Source: an uncultured Clostridia bacterium (lineage in GTDB: Bacteria; Bacillota; Clostridia; UMGS1810). Taken from it: 64,000 nucleotides of DNA. The position numbers were made by a program, and so were the translations under genes. The notes below the pieces were generated by a model that saw only the letters and a list, made by a program, of their open reading frames with translations, searched no databases and was not told where the DNA came from. Position 1 is the stretch's first letter. Each line of letters begins with the position of its first letter. Shown here one piece after another: positions 26,738 through 33,887 of this stretch. Where the stretch lies: assembly GCA_934500705.1 (NCBI GenBank), contig CAKSTI010000002.1, positions 1 through 64,000 on the forward strand. Direction: 5' to 3'.

Positions 26738-27603
26738 TTGTGCACACCTCCGATGCTGTCGGCAATTTTTGCAAATTCGTCAAGGGAGAGAGTTTCTCCC
26801 CGTCTTTGAGGGTCAATACCCGCACTTTCCAAAATATGCGCCGTCTCATCTTTTGAAAACGAAAATTCCGCACTCTTTGTAAGTGCGTTCAAAAGCGTTT
26901 TGCGCCTGAGTGCAAATGACGCACGCACAACTTTGAAAAACATCTCCTCAGACTTGACTTCCGCCGCCGGTTTTTCCCGCATTTTAAGCCGTATAACCGA
27001 CGACCAAACCTTTGGCTGCGGCATAAACGCAGATGGCGGAACATCTTTTAAAATCTGCGGGTTTGCATAATACGTCACTGCCGCAGTCAACGCACCGTAA
27101 CTCTTTGTACCGGGTTTTGCGGCGATGCGTTCGGCAACTTCTTTTTGTATCATAACCGTGATGCCGTCTATGGGAAGCGACGGGTCTAAAAGTGCGGTTA
27201 TGACCGGCGAGGTTATGTAGTACGGCAAGTTGGCGCACACCTTAACCCTTTCCGCTCCGAACTCTTTTTTAATAAGAGCGGCGATGTCGGTTTTCATAAT
27301 ATCCGCATTTATCACGGTCACGTTATCAAATTCGCTTATGCTTTCGTTTAATATCGGCAGCACATCTTTATCAATCTCGACGCACACAACCTTTTTTGCG
27401 CTCATACACAGCCTTTGGGTAAGCGTTCCAAATCCGGGGCCGACCTCTAAAACGCACGAATTTTCATCAATTTCGGCGCCCTCAATAATGGAGTCCAGGA
27501 CGCTGTCGTCGATTAAAAAGTTCTGACCCAGCGACTTTGAAAACCTGAAAGAATTTTCGTGCAAGAGCTGTTTAAGCACGAGCGGTGATGTTAATTTTTT
27601 CAT
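26734..27603 (-). CDS. rsmA: 16S rRNA (adenine1518-N6/adenine1519-N6)-dimethyltransferase
   Basis: A 289-residue SAM-dependent enzyme that dimethylates two adjacent adenines in the 3'-terminal helix of 16S rRNA during small-subunit maturation (KsgA). Family motifs are LGQNFLIDDSVLDSI, the SAM site VLEVGPGFGTLTQRL, the acidic ribose-binding loop CVEIDKD and the catalytic NLPYYITSPV. Length fits the family. A GGAG site precedes the ATG at 27603. It begins the operon with the patatin-like, oxidoreductase and LRR genes and is divergent from prmA, so two methyltransferases that modify the ribosome are back to back. Confidence 0.97.
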   Translation of the reverse strand: MKKLTSPLVLKQLLHENSFRFSKSLGQNFLIDDSVLDSIIEGAEIDENSCVLEVGPGFGTLTQRLCMSAKKVVCVEIDKDVLPILNESISEFDNVTVINADIMKTDIAALIKKEFGAERVKVCANLPYYITSPVITALLDPSLPIDGITVMIQKEVAERIAAKPGTKSYGALTAAVTYYANPQILKDVPPSAFMPQPKVWSSVIRLKMREKPAAEVKSEEMFFKVVRASFALRRKTLLNALTKSAEFSFSKDETAHILESAGIDPQRRGETLSLDEFAKIADSIGGVHK

Positions 27604-27719
27604 ATAATCACTCCAACGGTATTATTTTATAACAAATTTCAAAAAAAGTAAACACCTTGTCTTGTATTTGTAATCAAAATGATGTAAAATAGTGTAAAAT
27701 AATGTGCGAGGTATGCAAA

Positions 27720-28676
27720 ATGGAATGGATAAGAGTAACAATTCACACTTCTGCCGAGGGTATCGAGCTTTTGTGCGAATATCTTTCGGAGCTTGGCATA
27801 AGCGGATTTGAGATTGAGGACGCCGCCGAGTTTAACGAATTTCTGGAAAACAACACAAAATACTGGGACTATGTGGACGACGAGCTGTATAACGAAAAGC
27901 AGGGCGACACAAAGGTCAAATTTTACATAGAGAACAATGCCGATGCGCCCGACATTCTCGCCTCGGTAAAGTCGCTCCTTGAAGGGCTTAAAGGCAAAAA
28001 CTTCGGCACGCTCGAAACGGAAACCGACGGTCTTAACGAAGAGGACTGGGCAAACAACTGGAAAAAATATTTTAAGCCTATCGAAGTTGGCGAAAGAATT
28101 TTAATTCAGCCTAAATGGTGCCCCACTGACAAAGAAACCGACAGAGTGGTATTTACCGTAAATCCCGGAATGACGTTCGGCACGGGAACGCACGCAAGCA
28201 CACGTCTTTGCATCTGCGAGCTGGAAAAGTACGTAACTGACGATACCGTTCTTTTGGACGCCGGCTGCGGCAGCGGAATACTCTCCATAATTTCTCTTAT
28301 GCTCGGTGCAAAGGACGCAACCGCCGTTGACATAGACGAAAACTGCGTACACGTTGCATACGAAAATGCGGATATGAACGGTGTTGAAAGCAAAAATTAC
28401 CACGTTTTCTCCGGTGACATCACGCAAAGCGGTGCTGTTTTTGACGAAATATCAAAGAAAAAGTATGATGTAATTGTTGCAAACATTGTGGCGGACGTGA
28501 TTATATCTCTTTTGCCCACGGTTAAGAAGTTAATCAAAGACGGCGGAATTTTTATCTGTTCCGGAATAATAAGGGAAAGGCTCTCCGACGTTACGGAAGC
28601 GATGAAAAGGGAGCATATAGAGGTGTACGATATAAATGAGGCTGACGGCTGGGCGGAAGTTACGTGCAGGTTTTAA
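27720..28676 (+). CDS. prmA: Ribosomal protein L11 methyltransferase
   Basis: A 318-residue SAM-dependent enzyme that trimethylates lysines and the N-terminus of ribosomal protein L11. The N-terminal part (WIRVTIHTSAEGIELLCEYL) is the L11-recognising domain. The methyltransferase core has GMTFGTGTHAST, the SAM motif LDAGCGSGILSI, and NIVADVI in place of the family's NI(L/V)A motif. The start at 27720 is chosen because it gives the family N-terminus and has GAGG upstream; the frame is open six codons earlier. Divergent from rsmA and followed by the first copy of the intergenic repeat. Confidence 0.95.
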   Translation: MEWIRVTIHTSAEGIELLCEYLSELGISGFEIEDAAEFNEFLENNTKYWDYVDDELYNEKQGDTKVKFYIENNADAPDILASVKSLLEGLKGKNFGTLETETDGLNEEDWANNWKKYFKPIEVGERILIQPKWCPTDKETDRVVFTVNPGMTFGTGTHASTRLCICELEKYVTDDTVLLDAGCGSGILSIISLMLGAKDATAVDIDENCVHVAYENADMNGVESKNYHVFSGDITQSGAVFDEISKKKYDVIVANIVADVIISLLPTVKKLIKDGGIFICSGIIRERLSDVTEAMKREHIEVYDINEADGWAEVTCRF

Positions 28677-29154
28677 GAAGTAAGGGTTCTTTAAATTTGC
28701 CGGGGGCAAAGGGGTGCATAAGTGTTTCGGGTGAAACAAATAAAAATCGCACCGTCACGCTGCACGGGGGAGTGTTTTTAAAAAAGCGGAAAACGTCAGG
28801 GGCGTCAGCAGGCACGCCCCCGACACCCCCGCCCGCCGACTCTGAAATATCGCCTACACTCTGTAATTTCCGTCTTTAAAAAATCTTAGCCGCTCCGAGG
28901 CGAAACAGTCAGTTTCACTGCGGAGCTAAAAACGGCGGAACGCCAAAGAAAATGAAAAATGTTCCGCCGTTTTTACTCTCGATTTTTTAAATCCGAAAAA
29001 ACAGACTGTACGGCTCATTTCAAATGCGGAGAAAACAAGTTAGTTTGAATTGCAGTATGCTCATTAGAGAGATTACCGTAGGGGCGGATATTATCCGCCC
29101 GTGACACACGTTTACCGCCGACCGAGCCGACAGGCGAGGACGGCAATTTCACAA
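28677..29154. repeat. Intergenic repeat block, copy 1
   Basis: 478 bases without a credible gene, made of palindromic modules. A GTGTTTCG..TGAAAC motif is near 28717; a GC-rich hairpin has arms 28795-28805 and 28814-28824. Then comes a segment (28825-29065) that recurs at 41524-41765 with roughly nine of ten bases identical by eye. That segment holds two hairpins. The first is GCTCCG/CGGAGC (28892-28897 with 28921-28926) enclosing GAAAC/GTTTC. The second is a 13-bp terminator-like stem (28929-28941 with 28961-28973) flanked by A and T runs, which may end prmA transcription. Short open frames here are by-products of the repeat. Confidence 0.85.
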
Positions 29155-29403
29155 TCAGCCGAAATCGTGTCTTGCGCCGAAGTCAACATCATATTTTGTA
29201 AATACGTTTACAATATTTTCCGCTAAATCAAAATCCTTGATGTCCTCATTCATAACTATTTCTTTTATCTCTTGGAGCATCGAGAGTGCTCTTTTGTTTA
29301 TTTCCGCTCCCGTATCGAGTGGGTGCTCTCTTAAAAGTCTTGCCATATGCTCATAAAATGACGTTCTGTAAAGTTCCTCGGTTACTGTTTCCTTTTCTTC
29401 CAT
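29155..29403 (-). CDS. Small orphan protein downstream of a structured leader
   Basis: An 82-residue, acidic, probably all-helical protein that I do not recognise. The middle (EINKRALSMLQEIKEIV) and the acidic helix that follows look amphipathic; there is no signal peptide, membrane segment or cysteine. The ATG has GAGGAAG eight bases upstream, so translation is likely. Its only apparent promoter lies more than 200 bases upstream at 29618-29646, and between them are a large folded region and an intrinsic terminator ending 27 bases before the start codon. Expression would therefore depend on read-through or antitermination. It is divergent from the FeoA-FeoB gene. Function unknown. Confidence 0.7.
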   Translation of the reverse strand: MEEKETVTEELYRTSFYEHMARLLREHPLDTGAEINKRALSMLQEIKEIVMNEDIKDFDLAENIVNVFTKYDVDFGARHDFG

Positions 29404-29430
29404 TACAATTACTTCCTCTCATTTTGACAT

Positions 29431-29466
29431 AAAAAATACGCAGTCCCGAAACAGAGAACTGCGTAT
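29431..29466 (-). terminator. Terminator inside the leader of the 82-residue gene
   Basis: On the minus strand a 9-bp perfect stem (29458-29466 with 29436-29444) and 13-base loop are followed by six T, 27 bases before the ATG. It may end a short RNA or act as an attenuator. AGACAGAG at 29488-29481 can pair with eight loop bases (29456-29449), seven Watson-Crick and one G-U, which would compete with the hairpin. Confidence 0.85.
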
Positions 29467-29611
29467 AAAAAACGTATTCACTCTGTCTTGGAAACTGCTA
29501 CGAATCCACAATCTTGTTTATTACACACAACACAAGCATAACATAAGCAAACACGCTTTTTTGCAAAGCGCCGCCTATATTGTGTGTAAATATTTAATTG
29601 TGATTCGTAGC
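29431..29611 (-). ncRNA. Putative structured RNA or leader, about 181 nt
   Basis: The predicted transcript starts at 29611 as GCTACGAATC. Its first 15 bases pair with 29512-29497 (one bulge), and a second helix of 10 bp (29589-29580 with 29530-29521) lies inside, separated by an internal loop of 7 and 8 bases. The apical part holds a small CGCTTT/AAAGCG hairpin. The RNA would end at the terminator near 29431, or continue into the 82-residue gene. No known family is recognised. 6S RNA is of similar length but folds along its entire length, which this does not. Confidence 0.55.
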
Positions 29612-29617
29612 ATTATC

Positions 29618-29646
29618 ATTATAACTCAAAGACAATAATTTTTCAA
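29618..29646 (-). promoter_or_regulatory. Promoter of the structured leader
   Basis: On the minus strand TTGAAA (29641-29646) and TATAAT (29618-29623) are 17 bases apart. The expected start, seven bases on, falls exactly at the first base of the outer helix. Confidence 0.8.
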
Positions 29647-29669
29647 CATATTTTTTTAATTTATTTTTC

Positions 29670-29704
29670 TTGTAAACATATACATTTTATGATAGTATAT
29701 ACTA
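29670..29704 (+). promoter_or_regulatory. Candidate promoter and palindrome before feoAB
   Basis: TTGTAA (29670-29675) and TAGTAT (29693-29698) are 17 bases apart. The -10 element lies in the perfect palindrome TAGTATATACTA (29693-29704), which could be an operator for a metal-sensing repressor. The start of transcription would be very close to the ribosome site, so the promoter call is tentative. Confidence 0.45.
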
Positions 29705-29718
29705 AGGGGGGAATTACT

Positions 29719-32067
29719 GTGACTTTGGACAAACTTGCCGTAGGAAAATCGGCATCTGTAAAATCGGTAGACTGCAAATCACCCGAGTTAAAGCAGCATA
29801 TGCTCGATATGGGGCTTACTCCGGGAACTGTAATAAAATTAATCAAAACAGCGCCTATGGGCGACCCTATGGAAATAAGAATACGGGGATATGAACTGAC
29901 CGTAAGAAAAGAGGAAGCGGCGCAGATTGTAATTGAAGAAATTCAGTCGGTGCCGAGCGAGAAAAACTTTAAAAAATTAAAGGACGTTGCCCACCCGCAG
30001 CACGGCGAAATGGGCAAGTATCACACAAGAGTAAAGGGCGAAAAACTATCGGACGACGAGGTCATCACCTTTGCGCTTGCAGGTAATCAAAACTGCGGAA
30101 AAACGACTCTCTTTAACGTTCTGACAGGTTCCAATCAGCACGTGGGCAACTTCCCCGGTGTGACCGTGGACAGAAAAGACGGAGTTATAAAGGGTATTCC
30201 AAATTCTCTGATTACCGACCTTCCGGGAATATACAGCCTCTCGCCGTATTCGAGCGAGGAGGACGTCACACGCAAATTTTTGCTCAAAAACAGACCAAAA
30301 GGCATAATCAATATTCTGGACGCAACCAATATGGAGAGAAATCTCTATCTCACAATGCAGCTTATGGAGCTGGAAATTCCTATGGTTATTGCGCTCAATA
30401 TGATGGACGAGGTTCGCCAAAACGGCGGAGCAATTATGGTAAACAAATTGGAGGAGATGCTCGGAGTGCCGGTTATTCCAATATCGGCGTCCAAAAAAGA
30501 GGGTATCTCCGAGCTTATCGAACACGCAGTCCACGTGGCAAAATTCAGAGAACGTCCGGGCAGAATTGACTTCTGCGACGAAAACGACGGCAAAAACGGC
30601 GCAGTCCACCGCTGTATACACGCAATAGCGCATCTTATTAAAGACCATTCGGAAAAATATAAAATTCCCGTGCGCTTTGCCGCCGCAAAAATAGCCGAGG
30701 GTGACAAAATGATAACAGACGCCCTCAAACTCTCAGAAAACGAACTGGAAACAATCCGCCATATAATTGCCGAAATGGAGGCGGAGTGCGGCAAAGAGGC
30801 TATGGCGGCGCTTGCGGATATGAGATTTTCTTTTATAGAAAAAGTCTGTTCGCTCACCGTTGTCAAACCCCACGAGAGCAAAGAGCACATAAGGAGCGTA
30901 AAAATCGACCGTGTTTTAACGGGAAAATACACGGCAATTCCGTCATTTGTACTTATAATGGCGGCGATTTTCTACCTCACATTCTCGGTTTTCGGCAAAT
31001 TTTTAAGCGCTGTTATGGATATAGGAATAGACAAAATCACCGCACTTTGCGACAGTGCCCTTACATCTTACGGTATAAATCCGGTTATCCACTCGCTTAT
31101 TATAAACGGAATTTTCGCAGGAGTGGGGAGCGTTCTCTCCTTTTTGCCGATTATTGTGGTGCTGTTTTTCTTTCTGTCCGTATTGGAGGACAGCGGATAT
31201 ATGGCAAGAGTTGCGTTTGTAATGGACAAATTTTTAAGAAAAATCGGACTTTCCGGCCGTTCCTTTGTGCCGATGCTCATAGGCTTCGGCTGTTCGGTTC
31301 CGGCTATAATGTCAACACGCACCATACCGTCAAACCGTGACAGGCGAATGACAATACTTTTAACGCCTTTTATGAGCTGTTCGGCAAAGCTGCCGATATA
31401 TGCAATGTTCACGGCGGCGTTTTTTCCGCAAAATACATCTGTTGTTATGGTCGGACTCTATTTTACGGGCATAATCGTTGCCGTAATATTTGCTCTCTGC
31501 TTAAAGGACACTGCCTTTAAAGGCGACCCGGTGCCGTTTGTAATGGAACTTCCGAACTACCGTATGCCGGGGGCGGTAAACGTATTAAAATTGATAGGCG
31601 AAAAGGCAAAAGACTTTATTACAAAGGCATTTACCATAATCTTTTTAGCGTCGGTCATAATCTGGTTTTTGCAGACCTTTGACACACGTTTAAACGTGTG
31701 TGCAAAGTCGGAGAACAGCCTGCTTGCCATATTGGGAAGTGCCGTCGCACCGATATTCAAACCGCTCGGATTTGCCGATTGGAGAATATCCACATCGCTT
31801 ATTACGGGCTTTGCGGCAAAGGAGAGCGTTGTCAGCACGCTCACTGTTCTTCTCGGCGGAGACACATCTCTACTGCCTACGCTCTTTACCAAGTCCACAG
31901 CCGTTGTGTTTTTGGTATTTTCTCTCCTTTATACGCCGTGCGTCGCCGCCATTGCCGCAGTCAAAAACGAACTGGGTGCAAAGTGGGCGGTTTCGGTGTG
32001 CATAACTCAGTGCGTCATAGCGTGGGTTGTTTCGTTTTTTGTGCACACGGCACTTTTGTTTATTTAA
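29719..32067 (+). CDS. feoB: Ferrous iron transporter, FeoA-FeoB fusion
   Basis: A 782-residue inner-membrane Fe(II) transporter. Residues 1-75 are a FeoA-type SH3-like domain (LDKLAVGKSASVKSV...MLDMGLTPGTVIKLI), normally a separate protein. The FeoB GTPase domain follows with GNQNCGKTT (G1), DLPGIYS (G3) and NMMDE (G4). The C-terminal half is membrane-embedded with two Gate regions, including GFGCSVPAIMSTRT and FTLT-like MSCSAKLPIYA segments. The GTG start at 29719 has a run of six G seven bases upstream; the frame is open from 29689. A long palindrome terminates it. It lies directly before the dnaA region on the same strand. Confidence 0.95.
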   Translation: MTLDKLAVGKSASVKSVDCKSPELKQHMLDMGLTPGTVIKLIKTAPMGDPMEIRIRGYELTVRKEEAAQIVIEEIQSVPSEKNFKKLKDVAHPQHGEMGKYHTRVKGEKLSDDEVITFALAGNQNCGKTTLFNVLTGSNQHVGNFPGVTVDRKDGVIKGIPNSLITDLPGIYSLSPYSSEEDVTRKFLLKNRPKGIINILDATNMERNLYLTMQLMELEIPMVIALNMMDEVRQNGGAIMVNKLEEMLGVPVIPISASKKEGISELIEHAVHVAKFRERPGRIDFCDENDGKNGAVHRCIHAIAHLIKDHSEKYKIPVRFAAAKIAEGDKMITDALKLSENELETIRHIIAEMEAECGKEAMAALADMRFSFIEKVCSLTVVKPHESKEHIRSVKIDRVLTGKYTAIPSFVLIMAAIFYLTFSVFGKFLSAVMDIGIDKITALCDSALTSYGINPVIHSLIINGIFAGVGSVLSFLPIIVVLFFFLSVLEDSGYMARVAFVMDKFLRKIGLSGRSFVPMLIGFGCSVPAIMSTRTIPSNRDRRMTILLTPFMSCSAKLPIYAMFTAAFFPQNTSVVMVGLYFTGIIVAVIFALCLKDTAFKGDPVPFVMELPNYRMPGAVNVLKLIGEKAKDFITKAFTIIFLASVIIWFLQTFDTRLNVCAKSENSLLAILGSAVAPIFKPLGFADWRISTSLITGFAAKESVVSTLTVLLGGDTSLLPTLFTKSTAVVFLVFSLLYTPCVAAIAAVKNELGAKWAVSVCITQCVIAWVVSFFVHTALLFI

Positions 32068-32100
32068 GTATTTTATCCGTATTTTCAAAAAATCAGCCAT

Positions 32101-32138
32101 ATGCCGTTTATTTTAAAATAAACGGCATTCCCCTTTTT
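32101..32138 (+). terminator. Terminator of feoAB (28-bp perfect palindrome)
   Basis: Bases 32101-32128 read the same on both strands: a 14-bp arm from ATGCCG to TTTT and its exact complement. CCCC and a T run (32134-32138) follow. It isolates dnaA from feoAB. Confidence 0.85.
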
Positions 32139-32181
32139 AAAAATATTTTTATCTTTTAGAGCCTTAATTTTCAAAAAAATA

Positions 32182-32210
32182 TTGAATTTACTTTTAAAAT
32201 CTGTTATAAT
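32182..32210 (+). promoter_or_regulatory. Promoter of dnaA
   Basis: TTGAAT (32182-32187) and TATAAT (32205-32210) with a 17-base spacer, 92 bases before the dnaA start. DnaA boxes lie between this promoter and the gene, which allows autoregulation. Confidence 0.8.
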
Positions 32211-32245
32211 AAGGTAGTATATGAGTATTTTGCGTGTTGAATTTT

Positions 32246-32276
32246 TTATCAACATTTATTATACGTTTGTGGATAA
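32246..32276 (+). promoter_or_regulatory. DnaA boxes upstream of dnaA
   Basis: TGTGGATAA at 32268-32276 is a perfect DnaA box in reverse (TTATCCACA), and TTATCAACA at 32246-32254 is a one-mismatch box in forward orientation. They form the upstream half of a bipartite origin. Confidence 0.75.
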
Positions 32277-32302
32277 CTTTTATTTAGGAGTAGATTTTTA
32301 AA

Positions 32303-33628
32303 ATGGAGAACATTGTGGATATATGGCAAAAGCTGCTTGAAATCATCAGACCGAAAGTGCAACCGGTAGCCTTTACAACGTGGATAGAATTTATTATACC
32401 TGTGGAAATGACTGAGGATAATATTGTTTTGGAAGTTCCTTACGATTACGCAAGGGAGATAATTATTTCAAGATATTCGTCACTTTTAAAGGACGCACTG
32501 AGAATAATTACCGGCCGTGACTATTCTCTCGAAATCCGCACAAAACAGTCGGGCGGCGCATCATATACCGCACCCGTACCTAAAAAGCCGGACACGGGAA
32601 TGACGTTAAACCCCGCATATACGTTTGAAACTTTTGTAATAGGAAATTCAAACCAGATTGCCTATGCCGTTGCCAAGAACCTTGCACAGTCAATACAGGA
32701 AAGTAAAGTCTGCGACTACAACCCTCTGTTTCTCCACGGAGGCGTGGGACTGGGAAAAACCCACCTTATGCAGGCAATATGCCACCAGGTTTTAAAGACA
32801 AGACCCGAAACAAAGATAGTTTTTACCACGAGCGAGCAGTTTACAAACGAACTTATAAACGCAATCAAGGACGATAAAAACAGAGAATTCCGTGAAAAGT
32901 ACAGAAAGGTTGACCTTCTGCTGATTGACGATATTCAGTTTTTGGGAGGTAAGGAAACAACGCAGGAGGAATTTTTCCACACGTTCAACGACCTTTATCA
33001 GAACAACAAGCACATAGTAATTACAAGCGACCGTCCGCCAAAGGAACTCTATACCATAAGCGACAGGTTAAAGACACGCTTTGAGTGCGGAGGAATATTC
33101 GACATCAAGCCGCCGGACTTTGAAACGAGGATTGCTATATTAAAGAAGAAAGCCGACAGAATAGGAATAGAAATTCCGGACGAGATATACAGCTACATAG
33201 CAGAAAAAATCACTTCCAATATAAGGGATTTGGAAGGTTCTATTAAAATGATTATGAGCTATCACAAGCTGATGAACAAAGAGATAAATCTCGCTCTCGC
33301 AGAGGAAGCGTTAAAGGATTATAACACAGTAAACAAGAAAAACATCACGCTTCCTATGATTGCCGAAAGAGTGGAGAGATACTGCAATTTAAACGAAAAC
33401 GATTTAAAATCGACGGACAAGTCAAAGAGAATAGCATATCCGAGGCAGATTGCAATGTACCTTATGAAGGAACTTACGGACGCATCGCTTGTGCAGATAG
33501 GCGAATTTTTCGGCGGAAGGGATCACTCTACGATTTTGCACGGAATAAAAAAAATAAGAAAAGACATAGAGGACAACCTCTCTACAAAATCGCTTGTGGA
33601 TAACATTATAAACGACATAAAAAATTAA
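32303..33628 (+). CDS. dnaA: Chromosomal replication initiator DnaA
   Basis: A 441-residue AAA+ initiator that binds DnaA boxes and opens the origin. Residues 1-80 are domain I (DnaB/helper contacts), about 81-105 a short linker domain II, then the AAA+ domain with Walker A GGVGLGKTH at 146-154 and Walker B LLIDDIQF. The C-terminal domain IV carries the DNA-binding signature FGGRDHSTILHG. Domain II is short, as in many Clostridia. TAGGAG precedes the ATG. A perfect DnaA box lies within the last codons of the gene (33595-33603). It starts the dnaA-dnaN-rlbA-recF-remB-gyrB-gyrA series. Confidence 0.98.
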   Translation: MENIVDIWQKLLEIIRPKVQPVAFTTWIEFIIPVEMTEDNIVLEVPYDYAREIIISRYSSLLKDALRIITGRDYSLEIRTKQSGGASYTAPVPKKPDTGMTLNPAYTFETFVIGNSNQIAYAVAKNLAQSIQESKVCDYNPLFLHGGVGLGKTHLMQAICHQVLKTRPETKIVFTTSEQFTNELINAIKDDKNREFREKYRKVDLLLIDDIQFLGGKETTQEEFFHTFNDLYQNNKHIVITSDRPPKELYTISDRLKTRFECGGIFDIKPPDFETRIAILKKKADRIGIEIPDEIYSYIAEKITSNIRDLEGSIKMIMSYHKLMNKEINLALAEEALKDYNTVNKKNITLPMIAERVERYCNLNENDLKSTDKSKRIAYPRQIAMYLMKELTDASLVQIGEFFGGRDHSTILHGIKKIRKDIEDNLSTKSLVDNIINDIKN

Positions 33629-33868
33629 TTGCCGAAAGGCGCAAAAAAACTGATATTCAGAGGTTATAAACAATTTTTGTTGATTGATTAAATCAAATTT
33701 GTTTATGAAAAATCCATCAACAAAACTCAAATTTTTGACACCTCAAAAAATCTTATTTATAAACAGCGCAAAAGGCAGACGCTGACGGGGACAAACACAC
33801 TTTTCCAAACTATCCACTCCCCTACTGCTGCTACTAAAATTAATATTTAAATTTATTATATGTTTAAA
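33595..33868 (+). other. oriC: Replication origin oriC, dnaA-dnaN part
   Basis: The 3' end of dnaA has a perfect DnaA box (33595-33603) and TTATAAACG (33606-33614). The 259-base gap to dnaN has TTATAAACA at 33664-33672 and 33757-33765. The box-like CTATCCACT at 33810-33818 is followed by a short C run and CTACTGCTGCTACTA at 33822-33836. After that comes an A/T-only stretch to about 33862. The box, GC spacer, repeated CTA/CTG triplets and AT-rich tract match the basal unwinding system with DnaA-trios known from Bacillus. This places the duplex-opening site just before dnaN. Confidence 0.8.
33735..33763 (+). promoter_or_regulatory. Promoter of dnaN inside oriC
   Basis: TTGACA (33735-33740) and TATAAA (33758-33763) are 17 bases apart. 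The -10 element overlaps the DnaA box-like TTATAAACA (33757-33765), so DnaA binding could reduce dnaN transcription. Confidence 0.7.
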
Positions 33869-33887
33869 ACGAAAGGAGTTTTGAAAA

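Noticed and set aside
28664..28879. A 71-codon frame in the intergenic repeat block after prmA.
   Set aside because: It consists of repeat DNA, has low-complexity sequence and is not kept in the second copy.
29497..29611. Reading the nested inverted repeat as a small mobile element.
   Set aside because: The promoter fits exactly at its edge and a terminator follows, there is no second copy in the window, and no target duplication is seen; a structured RNA explains it better.
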